DNA from: Hyaloperonospora brassicae | Taxonomy: Eukaryota; Oomycota; Peronosporomycetes; Peronosporales; Peronosporaceae | Assembly: GCA_947650285.1 (NCBI GenBank) | Contig: CANTFL010001455.1 | Span: forward strand, 62,001 to 126,000 | Reading direction: 5' to 3' | DNA: 64,000 bases | Shown: one piece after another, positions 25,101-38,402 of the stretch | How the letters are laid out: every line of letters begins with the position of its first letter | Position numbering within the stretch: position 1 is the first letter of the stretch | Program-made: the position numbers and the translations under genes | The notes under the pieces: generated by a model | Told to the model about the DNA's origin: nothing | Databases searched by the model: none | What the model saw: the letters and a program-made list of their open reading frames with translations, nothing else

Positions 25101-28100
25101 ATTGATTGGTCACGGTCGAACGCATATAACAACGAGTAGCAATTATGTCGGCTTTTTCAATAATGTATCATCGTACCCCTCCCAGTAGATCCAAGAACTC
25201 TCGACTACCTCTTCCATAACTCAATTTTTCCCAGATCGTGCGTCCGCTCTCTTTTTCCACTTCGAATTGTCCCGTTTTAGTCCGCATTCCCATCTACACT
25301 CTGGCACTAACAATTCGTCAAAATCGGCCCGACCACTTTTTTCTACGGCGAGCATCTCCGCAGAGATTTCTGGGAGCCCAATGACTATATTCAACCTCGA
25401 CACATGCACCAATGGAACGGAGTACCCGCAATCCGACGTATCAGTTGAAATGCCGCATATATCGATGAGTCTATACAATCCTTGCCACGCATGAGCCAAC
25501 TTATGACCTTTATTCTAATGAACGCGATCCAGATATAGCCAAACTTGCGAGCGGAAATTTATTTCCAGCAGCTTGTGATCTTCACCATGGAAATCCATCC
25601 GAGCTTGGATCGCGATCTCGAGTCAATCGTTCACCACATCCCTATCACGTTAGTACTGACGATGAATGCCATGCCTCCATCGAAAGGAAGTGTTGCTTCA
25701 AAGGTCGATCGTAGTCACCATGCCACAAGAATTGATGAGTTGTCATGCACCCCATCTTTCGAAATGTTGATCGCACATTTCTACCGTTATGCATACTCTT
25801 CTCAATCATTTTTGTTTCCATCCGCGACATACGTCTTGATCGCTCTCGTCAGGATTTTCACCATAGCCATTATAGCTCATTTACTTGCGGCTTAAACGCC
25901 ATGGTGGTCATAGATCTTGTACCGCGATTCGATGAAAGATGCGAGAGATATCAAACAAGAAGAATCCTGGATCCCGATATCGGAGGATTTCTTCGCTCGC
26001 GCCGAACCGCTTACAACCACATTCTTCCCTATGTTCTGCAATCGTTTGAGCGGTTTGAAATGCGATTGCCTTCGCGGTCACATCGTGGCTAGAAAAATCT
26101 CCACCCATGGCAACAATTTTATTTGTCTCTCGATGATCACGGCAACCACGAAGCGAGATTCATGGTCAGAATTTAATACGGACACGTCGATTGTGCATTT
26201 TCGGGATATGTGCCGCAGTCATACAAACTTTTTTCGCCGTTTATGAAGTTGACGCATCTCCGACGTAATGTTGATCACTCCTATACAATATTCTCCAATG
26301 AACCGCTCTAGTTCGCGGATAAGTGCGACCTATACATTGGTGGCCACCCGTAAAGCTCTTATCGTAGTGACAGATAAAAGTATGCTGTAATAGTTTTGTA
26401 ATCACCAAAAAGTGGCTCCTCCCTATCTTTAGATTTCAAGGCTGATCCAAGCTAAAAATTAACATTCTTTATGATCCAATACATAGCCAGGAGCGATCCA
26501 AGCGCAAATTTATCGTTGACAGACTTAAGTCCAGCTATTTATACAAGCATTTACGTCTTCAAGCCAAAAATAAGCTTACTTTCTTTTGTTCTTGTGTATA
26601 CACTCGATTAGAACTAAAATGCAATATCGCCTTATCGGAATGATGTTTAACAACGGCTTCCCATGATAGTTCGCCTGATCGAAACCACTTAGACAACATG
26701 ATACATCTTGCTTGATATTAGCGACCCATTTAAACGATTAAGTGTATACAATATCGGTGATATGGACCGGCGGCAAATTGTTAAGCTTTCTCCTTCTGTA
26801 AATCGTCACTACTCATTTGATCCGCGCTCTGAATCCTGTCACGATTCACAGAGTGAGTCGTGAATGGGTGTAAATTGGAGTTATCTCATATCCCTATAAC
26901 TTAGTCTTTGTAACCCATGTGTATCGTAGTACATCGCACCACGCATTTGCCATATCACTAAATCATTATCTCCGCAAGTAATCACCCGAGCCCCAGTCTG
27001 GTCAGCTAGATAATAAAAGCAGAGCAGTAACTCTATACATTCTGCTTTGGTTACCATCAGTACAGTGAGGAACGCAGAAGCTGCATTTATAATCTTTCAC
27101 GAAGGTAATTTTCAAATGATCGCGCTACAAGCTACACCCTTCCTTTTCAACCTATCCTACCCATCGGAAGTGGCTCCAAGAAGGATTCCATCGTCCACGA
27201 CAGTAGGTATTGGTCTACATATTGTCCTCTTTGGCTGCTTTTGTGGTGAGACCGCTATCAGCAACTCCTCGTATACACCTTCCCGAGGAGTTGTATCCCC
27301 GTCAGCGTGCAAAGTACCTCAGCTTTGTCGTTCTCACGTCGGTAGATTTTCAGTGTCCATTTCAAAAGTAAAGCGGCCTATATACCGATCTTGAATCGAG
27401 GATAGAGGATTATAATATTCAAGCCATTGTTGCATATCGCTTAAGCACTGTCGTCTTGCGTGATCTCATCATATTATAACAAATACTAAGCACTCGGAGT
27501 CGTTATATCACTTCTTTCTCAGCCACACCGTAATTGGCTTTGATAGACTTTAGCTTGCGACTGGGGAAAATGACAGACCAATATCCGACCTTATGCTCTT
27601 TAGGTAATGCAGACAAAACTGTCCATTTGACGACATACACCACTATAGCATGCAGTAAATACGGATCAAATTGTTTCAGAAACGGCTTTGCCACTATTTT
27701 TGCATTCAAAATGTAAATGTGACCTCAACTTTTTTTCAGCGACTTCCGCCCTCGGGATCGCGAGATCCCAATCCCAAATCCGGATCGCTTACGTAACCAT
27801 TTCGAAAGCAGCGATAGCACTTCGGAACAGCTACATGTGCTGACATATGAGCCTCACTGGTGCGTCTAAAATAATGGGAGTCTGATACGCGCTGTGCGTA
27901 CAAAACTGATGCATATATCGCGAAGTATCAAGAAACCAAATATAGTAGTTGAGACCTCCAAAAAAAAGTGCATCATCTATATTCATATAGTAAGTCCTCA
28001 ATCAGGCGTTGGTGAATTTGAGGAGAGTCTATTGAATCAAAAAGGCACCCTTAACTACCTAAAGTAGAATGGATGGTATAAAGAACGCAGAAATCGCTCT

Positions 28101-31100
28101 TGACAGCTCTATCGAATCTCAATCACCCACAATACACTCGCCATATCGAAGGACGAATACCACATCGCCATATCCATGCCTAACCCGCCTTTATTCGACA
28201 CACAGCCTGATAGTATTGTCTTTTTTTGTAGATTATAAAATTGGCAACGCCCATGGTGATGCGGATGGTGGAATGATATTAGCTAAAAAATCTCTTACTT
28301 AGATTGGATACTTTGCTCCGAAACTACGGAGCCACTATTTGGACCGTTGGTGGTATTGGATTGGGCTCATCCACATCCATAAAACAAACTGCCTATCTGC
28401 CACAGGAGGTAGGGCATCGCTCTTCCCAATATGTACATAAAGCTTCTCCATAACTAACCGCGCAACTCTTCTCATCCTTCGTTAGTGTTACACCGTAGTA
28501 AACTATCAACCATCTTTTCCATCGTTGCGCTCTCCAACAAAAACGATTTCCATCAATATGATTAAAAACACAGCAAACGACTTGACGCCTCAATATTAAT
28601 GAACCGACGCGGCATGAAATTATTCTTTCGTTAATTTCTCATCAATCACAGCTGTATCAGTCTTCATCTCCGATCGATCGAGGCGTTCTTGTAACCCTTA
28701 ATTCTCTACCGTGGTTCCGCTAGGCTGATGTCTCGAATCTCTAGCGACAGTATCGGTCGATGGCTTTTGCACCCGGCCCACGCTTACATGTTTCTTCATC
28801 CTACTGATTGCCAAATGTATTTCCGCTGATTATTGACCGTCCTTAGTAAATGTGACCTTTATGATCGATTTACCTTATTCCGCTCTTAATATTGATTTAT
28901 TGATCGGTTCGAGACAAATTATTTTCAAATTATTTTTGCCCTTCTTCTGCTTTCTTGTTCGAAAGAGAGTTAATTTGAATACACATTTCATGTGCATGAA
29001 GATCGCCTAGATGACTTGCATATCCTTTGAAGCCTTCTTTCTATATGTCCATTCTTGTTTTAAAAATAATGTTTGCTGTTCGTTGTACCGTATCGATATA
29101 ACGGACTCGTATCCCTGTGAGCGAGGTGATGTGTCGGCTAACATCAACAAACCGAATGAGGATTCGTCACCAAAAATCTAGTTGCGATTACAGATGTAAG
29201 TAAGGTGTGAGTACTTATCTTACCGGGCCAGAAAGTAAATGTCGGCGTTGACGCCGCGTCTCGCCTCACCCAAAGTGTAGCCTTATTTGGGTTGACTCCC
29301 ATCTTCACCTCTGAATGCAGACAGAAATAGCTGCATAATGATTGCTCAGATTGATCTCCTGTGTGGTTGATTGGTACACTGGTGTCGGTCCTGCCAGACT
29401 ACTACACGTTAAGCCTAGTAGTAACAAGGTTTCATCGCTAAAATTAAACACACACCCGCCGAAACGATGTAGTCCATACCCATTACGGGTTCTTGGTCGA
29501 CTAGAGTGCCGAACCACACAAAGATATGATATACCACCAATCCGTCCAATTTAATCTTATCATCCTCCGCATTCCTAAAGGCGTTCTTTAAGATCTTGAC
29601 GCACTCTTGCGATATGATGTCGTCGAACATGCATTTCACCTTACGAGAAAAGGTAGCATCGTCGATCGATACTTAGTGACAGATTAGAACAACATGGTGG
29701 CCCTCTTATTGTTGATCTTGCCCACCTCTTTCACTTGTTTGAACCATTTACCGGGGGGGTCTCTCCAATACCCGCGCGATCTCCACGGTACGAGATCGTA
29801 ATCACAGGATATTGCTGCATACTCATCGAATTTTTCCACACTTCACCTCAAATAGACAAATTGAAGGTCATCACGTATAATGAATACCGGAGCAATACGA
29901 TTATTTATCTCTTAATAGATACGTAATCCTTAGAAATGCCAAAATGCAAAGACTATGCGATCAGCTAGTGATAGATACCGACACGGCAAGCGTCTGAGTT
30001 TAACATGTTCTTCACTTGAAGCCAAACAATTTCTGAATGCTTGATAAGAACGTACCCCTTACATATCAAATTGTTAAATTCTTTCATAGGGCATTTGCCA
30101 CTATCACGGATGTCCCGAAATCCGCACACAGAAAAAAAATTCGATGTAACTCCCTTGCGAGCATATTTATGCCAGGTCAATACCCTCCATATCCCTCGAT
30201 CTTTAATTTAGTCATTCCTCGACGGGTACAAACTATCTAGCTCTCGCTCGTGATCATGTACGTCTCCTCGATTGACATCATTCGGTTTTGAGTGTAATTT
30301 CTTTCCCCGACTTCGCTTTGTCGGGTGGGGTATTAACACAAACGCGATGTCAATTCACAAGTCTATCCGGTCCAATCAACTCCGACTCCGATGGATGCGT
30401 TCGCCCTCCACCAGGATAGCCCACATTCCCGCGCCAGTTTTAACGGCACCCAATTATAAGGTGAGACAGCCCGGCGATGAACTTTTTTAATCCTGTCGAC
30501 CATTTGATCTATCGGGGATCCACTCGCTAATACGGAAATAGATTTTTTATGCCTTCGGCGTCTATCAAGCGTAGTCGAATTTTTATTTTTCCAGAGTGCG
30601 ACCAAACAGGGTCTCAAAAATGGTCCATGTGCCCGCGACGCTCAGCCATCTTTTCATCTCTAATAGTAATATGAATACGACCCAATATATATATATAGTT
30701 AATCTTATCGCCGCGACGTTAAGCCGGTAAAATATTTCAGACGAGTTACATTCATTTCTTTTTTTGTGTGTGTGTGTGTTTATATTCAATGGTCACTGAT
30801 ACGCCATATTTACCTTACCATACCATGAAATATTTCAGCAGAGGTTTCCATGTATTAGCGGGTGGATAGAATTTGCCGATTGTATCAATTCTGCACCGTA
30901 TCTGCTAGTATATCGCCAAATCAAAACTAGTTGATTCGCCAGGCGCTTGATCTCGCAGGAAACTCCGACTCGGTCTTGATAATGTAGAGTCTGGATTTAT
31001 CTTCATCTTTATATTTTTCAATGAACTGCTTCGATTTTTTTCGATTGCAGATACTCGAATACTCTGGGAATTGTTCGACTACTTGGTGTAGATTTAGTAG

Positions 31101-32910
31101 AGGATACTAATAGGCGATCTCTATCCTTCGTTCTCGAACCATCAAGATCACGAACTTCGTGATGTTATATCGGTCGTGGTACGATCCGATTGATTCCATC
31201 TCGCTATCCGGGGATTCAGGAATCTTGAACTCATGTGTTTCTTGATACTTTAACATGTTTAGATTGCTTGACGGGACCAATATCGTTTTATCTCTATTAT
31301 ATTGCATAATCAGCAAACAAATTTGACTGCAAGTTTCCGTAATTAGTCGGTTATCACGTCAAATTGTCTTGTTTACCACTGCTATCAATTCGGTCTTTTT
31401 TTCGTGGTCAGGCAGCGATGCTGCTCTACTCGGACATAGGCACATCAGACGAATAGCGGTCGATTCATCTCAATGTGGTTTGAATTTGGCTGAGGCGTAC
31501 TGCAAAGAATCTGTCTTGTTTTTACTCAGATTTTAGAGATCACCGTGTCCGCTTGATGGGCGAAGATCTATTCGCCTGTCATGGAATCCATCTGATGAAG
31601 TGATCAATACGTATGGATAACCTGATTCTGCTCACACTAACCGTTCCATCGTGTCAAATTCTCCCGCGAGAGAAATTCTGCATCGTGCAGCACCTGTATA
31701 ATTTCGTTGATCCCACCTATTATGTTCGAGTTCACTTCGCGGTCTGAAGTGGGATTTGGATTGTTAATATATATACTTGGGTGTGAGTATCTGAACCACT
31801 GAATACATTCATAGCGAAGTCGTAAGAGTATTAAAGTGATACGACTTCGCCAGCAAGTCCAGTTTTCATCCTCCAATGTGCAACGCGTCCTCCACAAACT
31901 TAAGTGGACGATCTATCCAACTCGTAGCACGTCCTCACTAAGTCATTACGGCAATTAAAGTCTTTAATTATGCTGTCTCATATTATCTTTTATCAAAATT
32001 GCGGGGCTGTACTTCGGTAAGCTACGTTCGATTTTACCAAAGATACTTCACCCTGCAAATTCTGCTTTGCAGAAAGATTTGCATGGGCCGCATAAGAGTG
32101 TCAGGGGTGGGAAGAGGTTTCTAGTTTAGATTGAACAGCCGATCGTCCTCTTTGATCTTCGAGTCATATAAAAATCTGGCAAAATTATCATCTATACGAT
32201 TATCCTTTAGATTCACGCGTCTGTGGCGATCATTATGCATCTGGCGCTTCTGTCCTCGATTCAATCTTCATTTCCGCACATTCACTTAGAAATTATCGGT
32301 GAAATTTCAATTAATGTTCAATATCGGAGCACGCGTACCATTGTGGCGGGGTGGAGTTCTCAAAAATGCGGATACGATTATAACCCTCCGCTGCCGCCCG
32401 GGCTACCGGGTGTCGGAAAGGGTGGTCCATTTTCTTGCTCTTTTCCTGCCGTAACTTGTGTAAACATCAGTAGAGCGGGCAGCACTCTTTCGTGTGGAAT
32501 CGTGCCAAGGAAAAACTTGACACCTTTTGTGATAGCAGTCAATTCAATCACGACGATATCGCTTTGTCGATATTTTTTATGCTCCACCCGATTGGCCTTC
32601 TGAAGGCTAGACCATCCATATTCTTGCACCATTTCCTGTGCTGTCTTGCTGTGTCCAAATACAGTATGGGGTTTGTTGATAATTCCTAATCCTTAGACAA
32701 ACTGTACAGGGATGTTGTGGTGAAGTGCTTTCGAAGCAGAATGGACCCAGAGGTCGGCACGGTAAAGGGACAAGAGGCCACCCTCAAGTGAAAGGCTCCC
32801 TAGGTGGAAGGGAGTACGAATAAGGCTGGACGTTTATGGAAGACGGGATCGCAGGACCAAAATAGGAAGGCCGTTTCTAAGGTACCGATTAAGCGATACT
32901 AACGGAAAAC
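22182..32910. other. Long AT-rich gene desert
   Basis: I find no supported gene in 10.7 kb. Frames are mostly under 120 codons, occur equally on both strands and lack motifs. Words such as GATCTCGATCTGG recur at about 24540-24700, and a GGGATCGCGAGATC patch lies near 27750. A TG dinucleotide run sits at about 30765-30780. This is most likely deeply decayed repeat sequence. Confidence 0.6.
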
Positions 32911-33246
32911 GACCGCGGTCCCTCATCTGTGAACCCGGTCCCTCATGGAGACTTGGTCCCGTGTCAAAAGACCCGGTCCCTCATCGGTAGATCCGTCACC
33001 TCATCGGTAGACCCGATGTTTTATTGGAAGACCCGGTTCCCCGTCGGTAGACCTGGATTCCTCATTGGTGAACCCGGTCCCCCATCGGTAGACCTGGGTT
33101 CCTCAGTGGTGAAGCCGGTCGATCATCGGTAGACCAGGATCCCTCATTGGTAGACCCAGTACCTCATCGGTAGAACTGGGTCCCTCATTGGTTGACCCGG
33201 GGTCTAATCGGTAGACCGAGGACCCTCATTGGTAGACCCGTTCCTT
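32911..33246. repeat. Minisatellite with alternating 20/21-bp units (41-bp higher-order repeat)
   Basis: About 15 degenerate units. One type is close to CCGGTCCCTCATCGGTAGAC (20 bp). The other is close to CTGGGTTCCTCATTGGTGAAC in 21 bp, marked by the extra G and by TTGG in place of TCGG. From about 33041 to the end the two types alternate strictly, so the true period is 41 bp. The first units are more irregular, with one insertion near 32945-32971. Units differ from each other by several substitutions, so the array is old. Confidence 0.88.
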
Positions 33247-35637
33247 TAAGGCCCGACTATTCCTGACCAGTCACTTGAAGAGTCAGTGCACCTGGCGAGG
33301 ATAGAGTAGAGAAGCTTAGGAATAGGAATATATTGAATACTAATTAAATTGAGATCAACGGGGCACGCCGTCGTCGTGCCTATAGGGATAACTTTATAAT
33401 TCTGCCCGCCTGTTCCGGAGGAGGGATACATATTGGACCCCTCCGTTGAAGACAGTTGTGTGGCGAGAACAAGTGCAAGTGGACCCCAGGAAGTATTTGG
33501 CTTGTGGGCTCGTTGAGTAGCAGCCCCCCCTCATTATCCGCTATCGGAAGCGGTCTCTCAACCAAGAGAATAATGAGCACGGTAAAGTCCAGGAGGTTAA
33601 CACCCCTGTGATTATACGAAAAGCCAGGAGCGACAAGCTACCTGAAGGATCTGGCTGTAAGCCCGCTCTCGACCGAGAAGATCGAGCGTCCACCTACCGG
33701 CCTACCGAGTAAAGCATATCCACTCGGGGCTCAAGGTCTACCTTTGTCAAAGATGACACTTCTCAGTCTCCGTCCGACTCTACCGTAGAGTATAACCCGC
33801 CAGTCGACGGTTACACAAAGTGAGTCAAGGTACATACGCGGTATCGCGGTACCCCCCCCCGTAAGTCGGCATTTCGGCTTAGTGAGTGTTTTGGGGGTTC
33901 ACCGCACAGTATTGAGACCCCACTCCACCATAATATCACTTAAATAAGGTATGAACTTTAGTATCGTCGAGAGGCCAAATACCCAGACCGGAAGAGAATT
34001 TGATACGTGTCGTCAAAAGTGACTTGTATAATTTTATGCAAATCAACGAGATAATAAACCTACGATTATGCCTATCCCTAGGCCAGGATCTTCTTTCGCG
34101 CAGCGTCAATGAATGGAATGGTCGGTTATTGTCTCTGTGGGGTACACCATATATCGCTCATCTCGATCGCGATCGGGTCGCACCGGATCTCGGTTATGAG
34201 CGGACAACACCGGTTCGCGATTACATTCGCATCAATCAAGTAATAGTTGATTTCCAAAAAAAATCCTTCATCACATCATTTCAACTGAAACACCACCATG
34301 AGCTCGATTATTTGAATATAGCTTCCAGCGCTGACTTATGCTCGTGAAGTTCGACTTGATAGGTAAAAACATTTCCCAGTACAAATTTAGATATGATAAT
34401 AAGTTGACGCTCATGTAATAAATCTTTTCTCATGGAAAAGCACTCTACCCATACCATAGGATACGGTAGTAAAGGTAGACTCATGCGAGTAACGACCAAT
34501 GTACAAGCCAAGCATGTTATAAGTCTCAAGACAGCTCAGACGACCTGTACGCGTCTACTTTCCTTGTGTGGATGATATCAAGTAGCCTTCCTTCATTAAG
34601 GGCATAACAATCGCTGTTATTTTACAGTAGACGTCACGATTGGGACGAATTTCAACAATGACGTCGACGACGCGGTACTTTTAGATTTGCTGCTGTCCAA
34701 CATAATTCATTGAAGGCTTCTTATTGTAAATTGTAAAACGTGTGTGTCGCGTTGCCGAAGACTCCAAAAAGTAATAGAATATCGAATATGTCGAAGCTCC
34801 CTTGGTGTAGATTGTAAAATATGTTTGTCGCGATAACTGAAGACTCCGAGAAGTCGATACATAGCAAAATTAGTATCAGATCAGCCCGAACATGGAACTG
34901 TCTGACGTCTGAAATCGCAGCAAAGGAGATGTACGTCATAAACCGTTTAGAAATGTCTTGATGGTCATTCGCACGTTTACAACCAGCATTATACTCGTAT
35001 GGAAAAGTTCTGCATTCAAGTGTCGTACGTACCTATTTCATTGCATGTGATGTTCCCGCGCTTACTACCGCTGATAATAATTTACAACGCCTATGGCGCC
35101 ATTGCTGTCAGTATAGAACCAACCGGTTTGACAGATTGCAAGTAGTAGTAGTTACTGCAGTAATTATATTACTGTTCAAATGCTTTATAAGTGTGAAAGG
35201 CGAGTTTGTGCACTGATGTATGCTACATTCAATTTCAAATCGAAGAGTATGGACACAATTTAAAATTGGCAAGTTAGTATCACGTCTACTATTCGTAGAT
35301 ATTTTCCCGCTAAAAGTTAATTCAGATATTGTTTGAAAACGTGGCGGAAGGTTTAGTGATTCGTCGACCATCTACCTCCATCGTTTACGATTTCGCATAT
35401 CTTATCCTAAACATACTCAACAATGTTGTTTACACAGACAAGATTGAGATCATTTCAATTCAAGTTAGCGATCGTAGATCAGAATCAAAAGGCTCGACAA
35501 TGATGACGCAGTTGATGTTGGACGTAGGTGCACTTGTGCAGCAGAAGTAGGAAGTAGGAAGTAAAGGTAAAGATATTAAGTGTTAACTACCCTTCGTTGT
35601 TCAAAATCCATTGTGTGCAGTTGATGAACATACGGTA
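33247..35637. other. Gene-poor region
   Basis: I see no gene. There is a run of nine C at about 33851. A diverged tandem duplication (period 81 bp) starts with GTAAATTGTAAAACG at 34726 and GTAGATTGTAAAATA at 34807. Confidence 0.55.
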
Positions 35638-35918
35638 ACTTGACCTAGTCAAGTTTTTCCTGGCACACGTCCATCGTGCCCATCACCGTGTGTCATCTCT
35701 GGTCCCATATGACATCCGTATGTCAATGTCTCTCCCCTGTCACCAGATGTCAGTATGACATGTCAATCGTCTTCCTCCGTACCATATATCAGCTTGTCAG
35801 CCAATCAGGTGAGGTCGACCTAAGCGTGTAACAGGTCTTGCAGTCACATCTAAGCTAATGTAACCTGTCAGAAAACATATCTTCTAGCAGTTGACTGCTC
35901 CCGGGCCGCACCTCAGGG
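35638..35918. repeat. Short palindrome-rich sequence flanking element A
   Basis: This stretch has several small inverted repeats: AACTTGACCTAGTCAAGTT (35638-35656), GGCAC/GTGCC (around 35660-35680) and ATGTCAGTATGACAT (around 35747-35762). It resembles in style the hairpin tiling of the Ty3 elements but is not the same sequence. It may be part of another LTR family into which element A was inserted. Confidence 0.4.
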
Positions 35919-36314
35919 TGTAACGGGGCACACCCTTGCGTGAACTTAACGCAAGGGTTTCGGGTGCCCCGACAGACGTACACGAGGCGAACGAGGAAGC
36001 GTAGACAAGGGAAAAGCAGAACTGTTATATTAATATAATTAAGTCTTTTAACCTACTGTCTCTCTGTTTAACCTGACTTAATTATACTAATCTAACTGAG
36101 TGTATGGTGAAGTCTACGTCACCACTCATTGCGCGCGTCCTGCGGCGATTGGTGGGTTGATATCATCAAGATATCAACCAATGAGCAGACTCTTTGGTAG
36201 ACCCATCAATATCACCACTATTGGTGATATTGTTAAAAGAATTTTCAACATAACATTCTTTATTGTCATTATCTCTCAAATGACAATTTCCATGTAACGG
36301 GCTGCCCCGTTACA
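35919..36314 (-). repeat. 3' LTR of element A
   Basis: 396 bp, TG...CA, with long terminal inverted repeats (TGTAACGGGGCA / TGCCCCGTTACA). It differs from the 5' LTR of the same element at many sites (for example TTTAACCTGACTTA against TTTGACTTTACTTA), far more than the internal regions of A and B differ from each other. Confidence 0.93.
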
Positions 36315-36445
36315 TCACATACCCCTTAACTGATCGTCACCGTGTGACTATCAATATATGGCGGCCACCCGTTGGACACCATTGGGACAGCGAGCACTTG
36401 TTGGGTCCGTCCCATTCACTTTCCATCCGACCTCGCATAGTTAAC

Positions 36446-38050
36446 ATGTCTATGCGGGGTGAATCAAGACACGCACAGACCGCTACTGTGCCAGCCTCTG
36501 CGGCAGACGATTCGTCGTCTGATGCTCGTTCTTCGCCTGCAGCAAGAGGTGCTGCAGGTGCACGCGGTACAGCACCGCGTGCGCATGATGACCCCGACAT
36601 TGAGGTCATCTACTCTGGCGAGTCAGACGTGTCTGACTCGGGCAATGTTCCAGAGGCGTCTCGATCACCGGCGACTCCTCAGTATTCGCCAAGGCCACTG
36701 CCGAACGAACGGACTCCTATGTTGCAAAACAGTCTGTTCGCCAGTGATGATGAATATGATGATGAGTATGATTGCTCATCACCTCGATCAGCTCGTGCTC
36801 CTTCGCACGAGCGACCTGACGATGGTGCAAGCCATCGTCATACTGACAACCGTGGTACCAACAAGGTTACTATCGTGAAACGTGATGAGCTGAAGCCGTG
36901 GCGTTTGCCTGAACGGCTCTTCAATGGCTTGTCTCACGAGACAAGCTAACACCATTGAATACCTTTATTCGATGCGACTGAGCTTCACAGCTTGAGTCCT
37001 AGCGCGAGCAACTTTCGCGCTGAAGAAGATTTTTATCTCGATGTCTTCCTTAGACATCGATGGTACAACAGCAACCAAAAGCGTGACAAAGCCTCGCTTT
37101 TGGCTGCGTGGAACGCGTTCGTCCAAAACGTAAAGAATTTTGGACGAGAAGGGTGGCTCAAGAAACTTGAGGCAACACGCCTCAGGTTCAAACGGCGAAC
37201 GCCAACCGGTGCTAGGTACCGGTTGCATCGATTATCAAGTGAGGCAGGCATTCCTTGCCTCACATGGGGAGACCCTTGTACGAGTTGTGTTGACAACTCG
37301 CAGCGTGCACATAGGGACGTGTATTCCCTAAGCTCGCCCTGGGGAAGGGCACACATCTCGGAGGAGATGCGTGACGCGATTGCAAACTTGCAATCCGTCT
37401 ACAAGCGCCTAGGGCGCGTGTTTACCGATGGGCCACAGGACTCATCGGATGGGTCTCGTCATACTGGCGGACGAGACCTTCAACATCCATCAACAGCTGA
37501 GAGTGGGGCTCCCAGCTGTTCCAAGAAGGTGGATACCCCCGCCGCTGGACGAGGTAGCTCGTCCTTGATCCTGAATCGTCACGGTGGATCAAGATACGCT
37601 CCAACAGAAAGCGTTGACCACCGTGAGAATCCACCAAAGGATGTGGTGGAGGAGGAAAGACCTCCTCCAGATGATTCTGCTCACCATCTCGACCCTTACG
37701 AGATGGACCGCGCAATCGAAGAATCGCGCGATGACTTGAAGCACGAGCGCGACCGGCGCTACGCTTTGACTGATACCGTGCGGAAGAACCGCAAGGATCG
37801 CGAGGCTGATCGGGCGAGAGACCGCGCCGATTACGCCACAGCGCAGCTTCAGGTCGAGCGGGATGTCCGCTCCCTATTCGGCGAGCTGACGAAAGCTCGC
37901 GGGGAGATATCTCAGTTAAGTTCCGAGGTATCTTATCTGCTCGACCAGACGGATCGTCTGGAGCGCGAACGCAAGAACTTGATGGATGTTATTGAACGTG
38001 GGGGCTATCTTCATCGGAAGAAGAAGGCTCGTAATGACAGTACGGTCTGA
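36446..38050 (+). CDS. Antisense gene of element A (hypothetical protein, possible two-exon structure)
   Basis: Antisense to gag-pol, just inside the 3' LTR. The first part (ATG 36446 to stop 36947-36949) is Ser/Asp-rich and acidic. The second (about 36992-38050) lies in the same frame without an early ATG. A 60-nt GTCTCA...TTCACAG segment (36931-36990, phase 2) would remove both stops between them and give one protein of 514 residues; the donor is not a strong one. The second part starts with a possible folded domain ([20 protein letters not shown], about 80 residues). A Pro/Ser linker and a long charged coiled coil (about 37680-38010) follow. It overlaps the chromodomain reading frame on the other strand. 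The same arrangement exists in element B, there with a 1-nt frameshift. Function is unknown. Confidence 0.5.
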
Positions 38051-38399
38051 GTCGCCCCACGTAAAACGTAGGATGCGTGCGCTTCTTACGTGGCAATTCG
38101 AGTGTGTATGCATTGCCCTTGCGATGCAACACTCGAAATGACGCAACGTATTTCGGCAGTAGTTTACTACTGCCGACACTAGTGACTGCATGTCCAGGTA
38201 AGTTTACCGTAGACAGTAGTACTAGGTCAGTAACATTAAACGAAAGAACATTTGCTCTTCCATTCTTGTCTGCGTTCCGTTTCTGAAGGTCCACCGCATA
38301 TGCAATGGAGTCCCGAACGAAACGGACTACCGAATCTCGAGTCAGCAGGGAGTTCTCTGCTGACTCTTTGTTTTGTCTTTCAGTGCGCTTCGTGCGCAC
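37422..38399 (-). pseudogene. Pol C-terminus of element A: GPY/F module and chromodomain
   Basis: The 38399-37989 part carries the integrase C-terminal GPY/F-type module ([37 protein letters not shown]). It ends at a TAA where element B reads through. The 37715-37422 part keeps an intact chromodomain ([33 protein letters not shown]). In chromoviruses this domain steers integration to modified histones. The usual aromatic-cage region reads YLVQRRGYP instead of YLVRWRGYP, so histone binding may be weakened. Confidence 0.85.
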
Positions 38400-38402
38400 T
38401 GG

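Noticed and set aside
32911..33246. CRISPR-like array
   Set aside because: There are no unique spacers between conserved repeats; the whole 41-bp dimer repeats, and the organism is eukaryotic.
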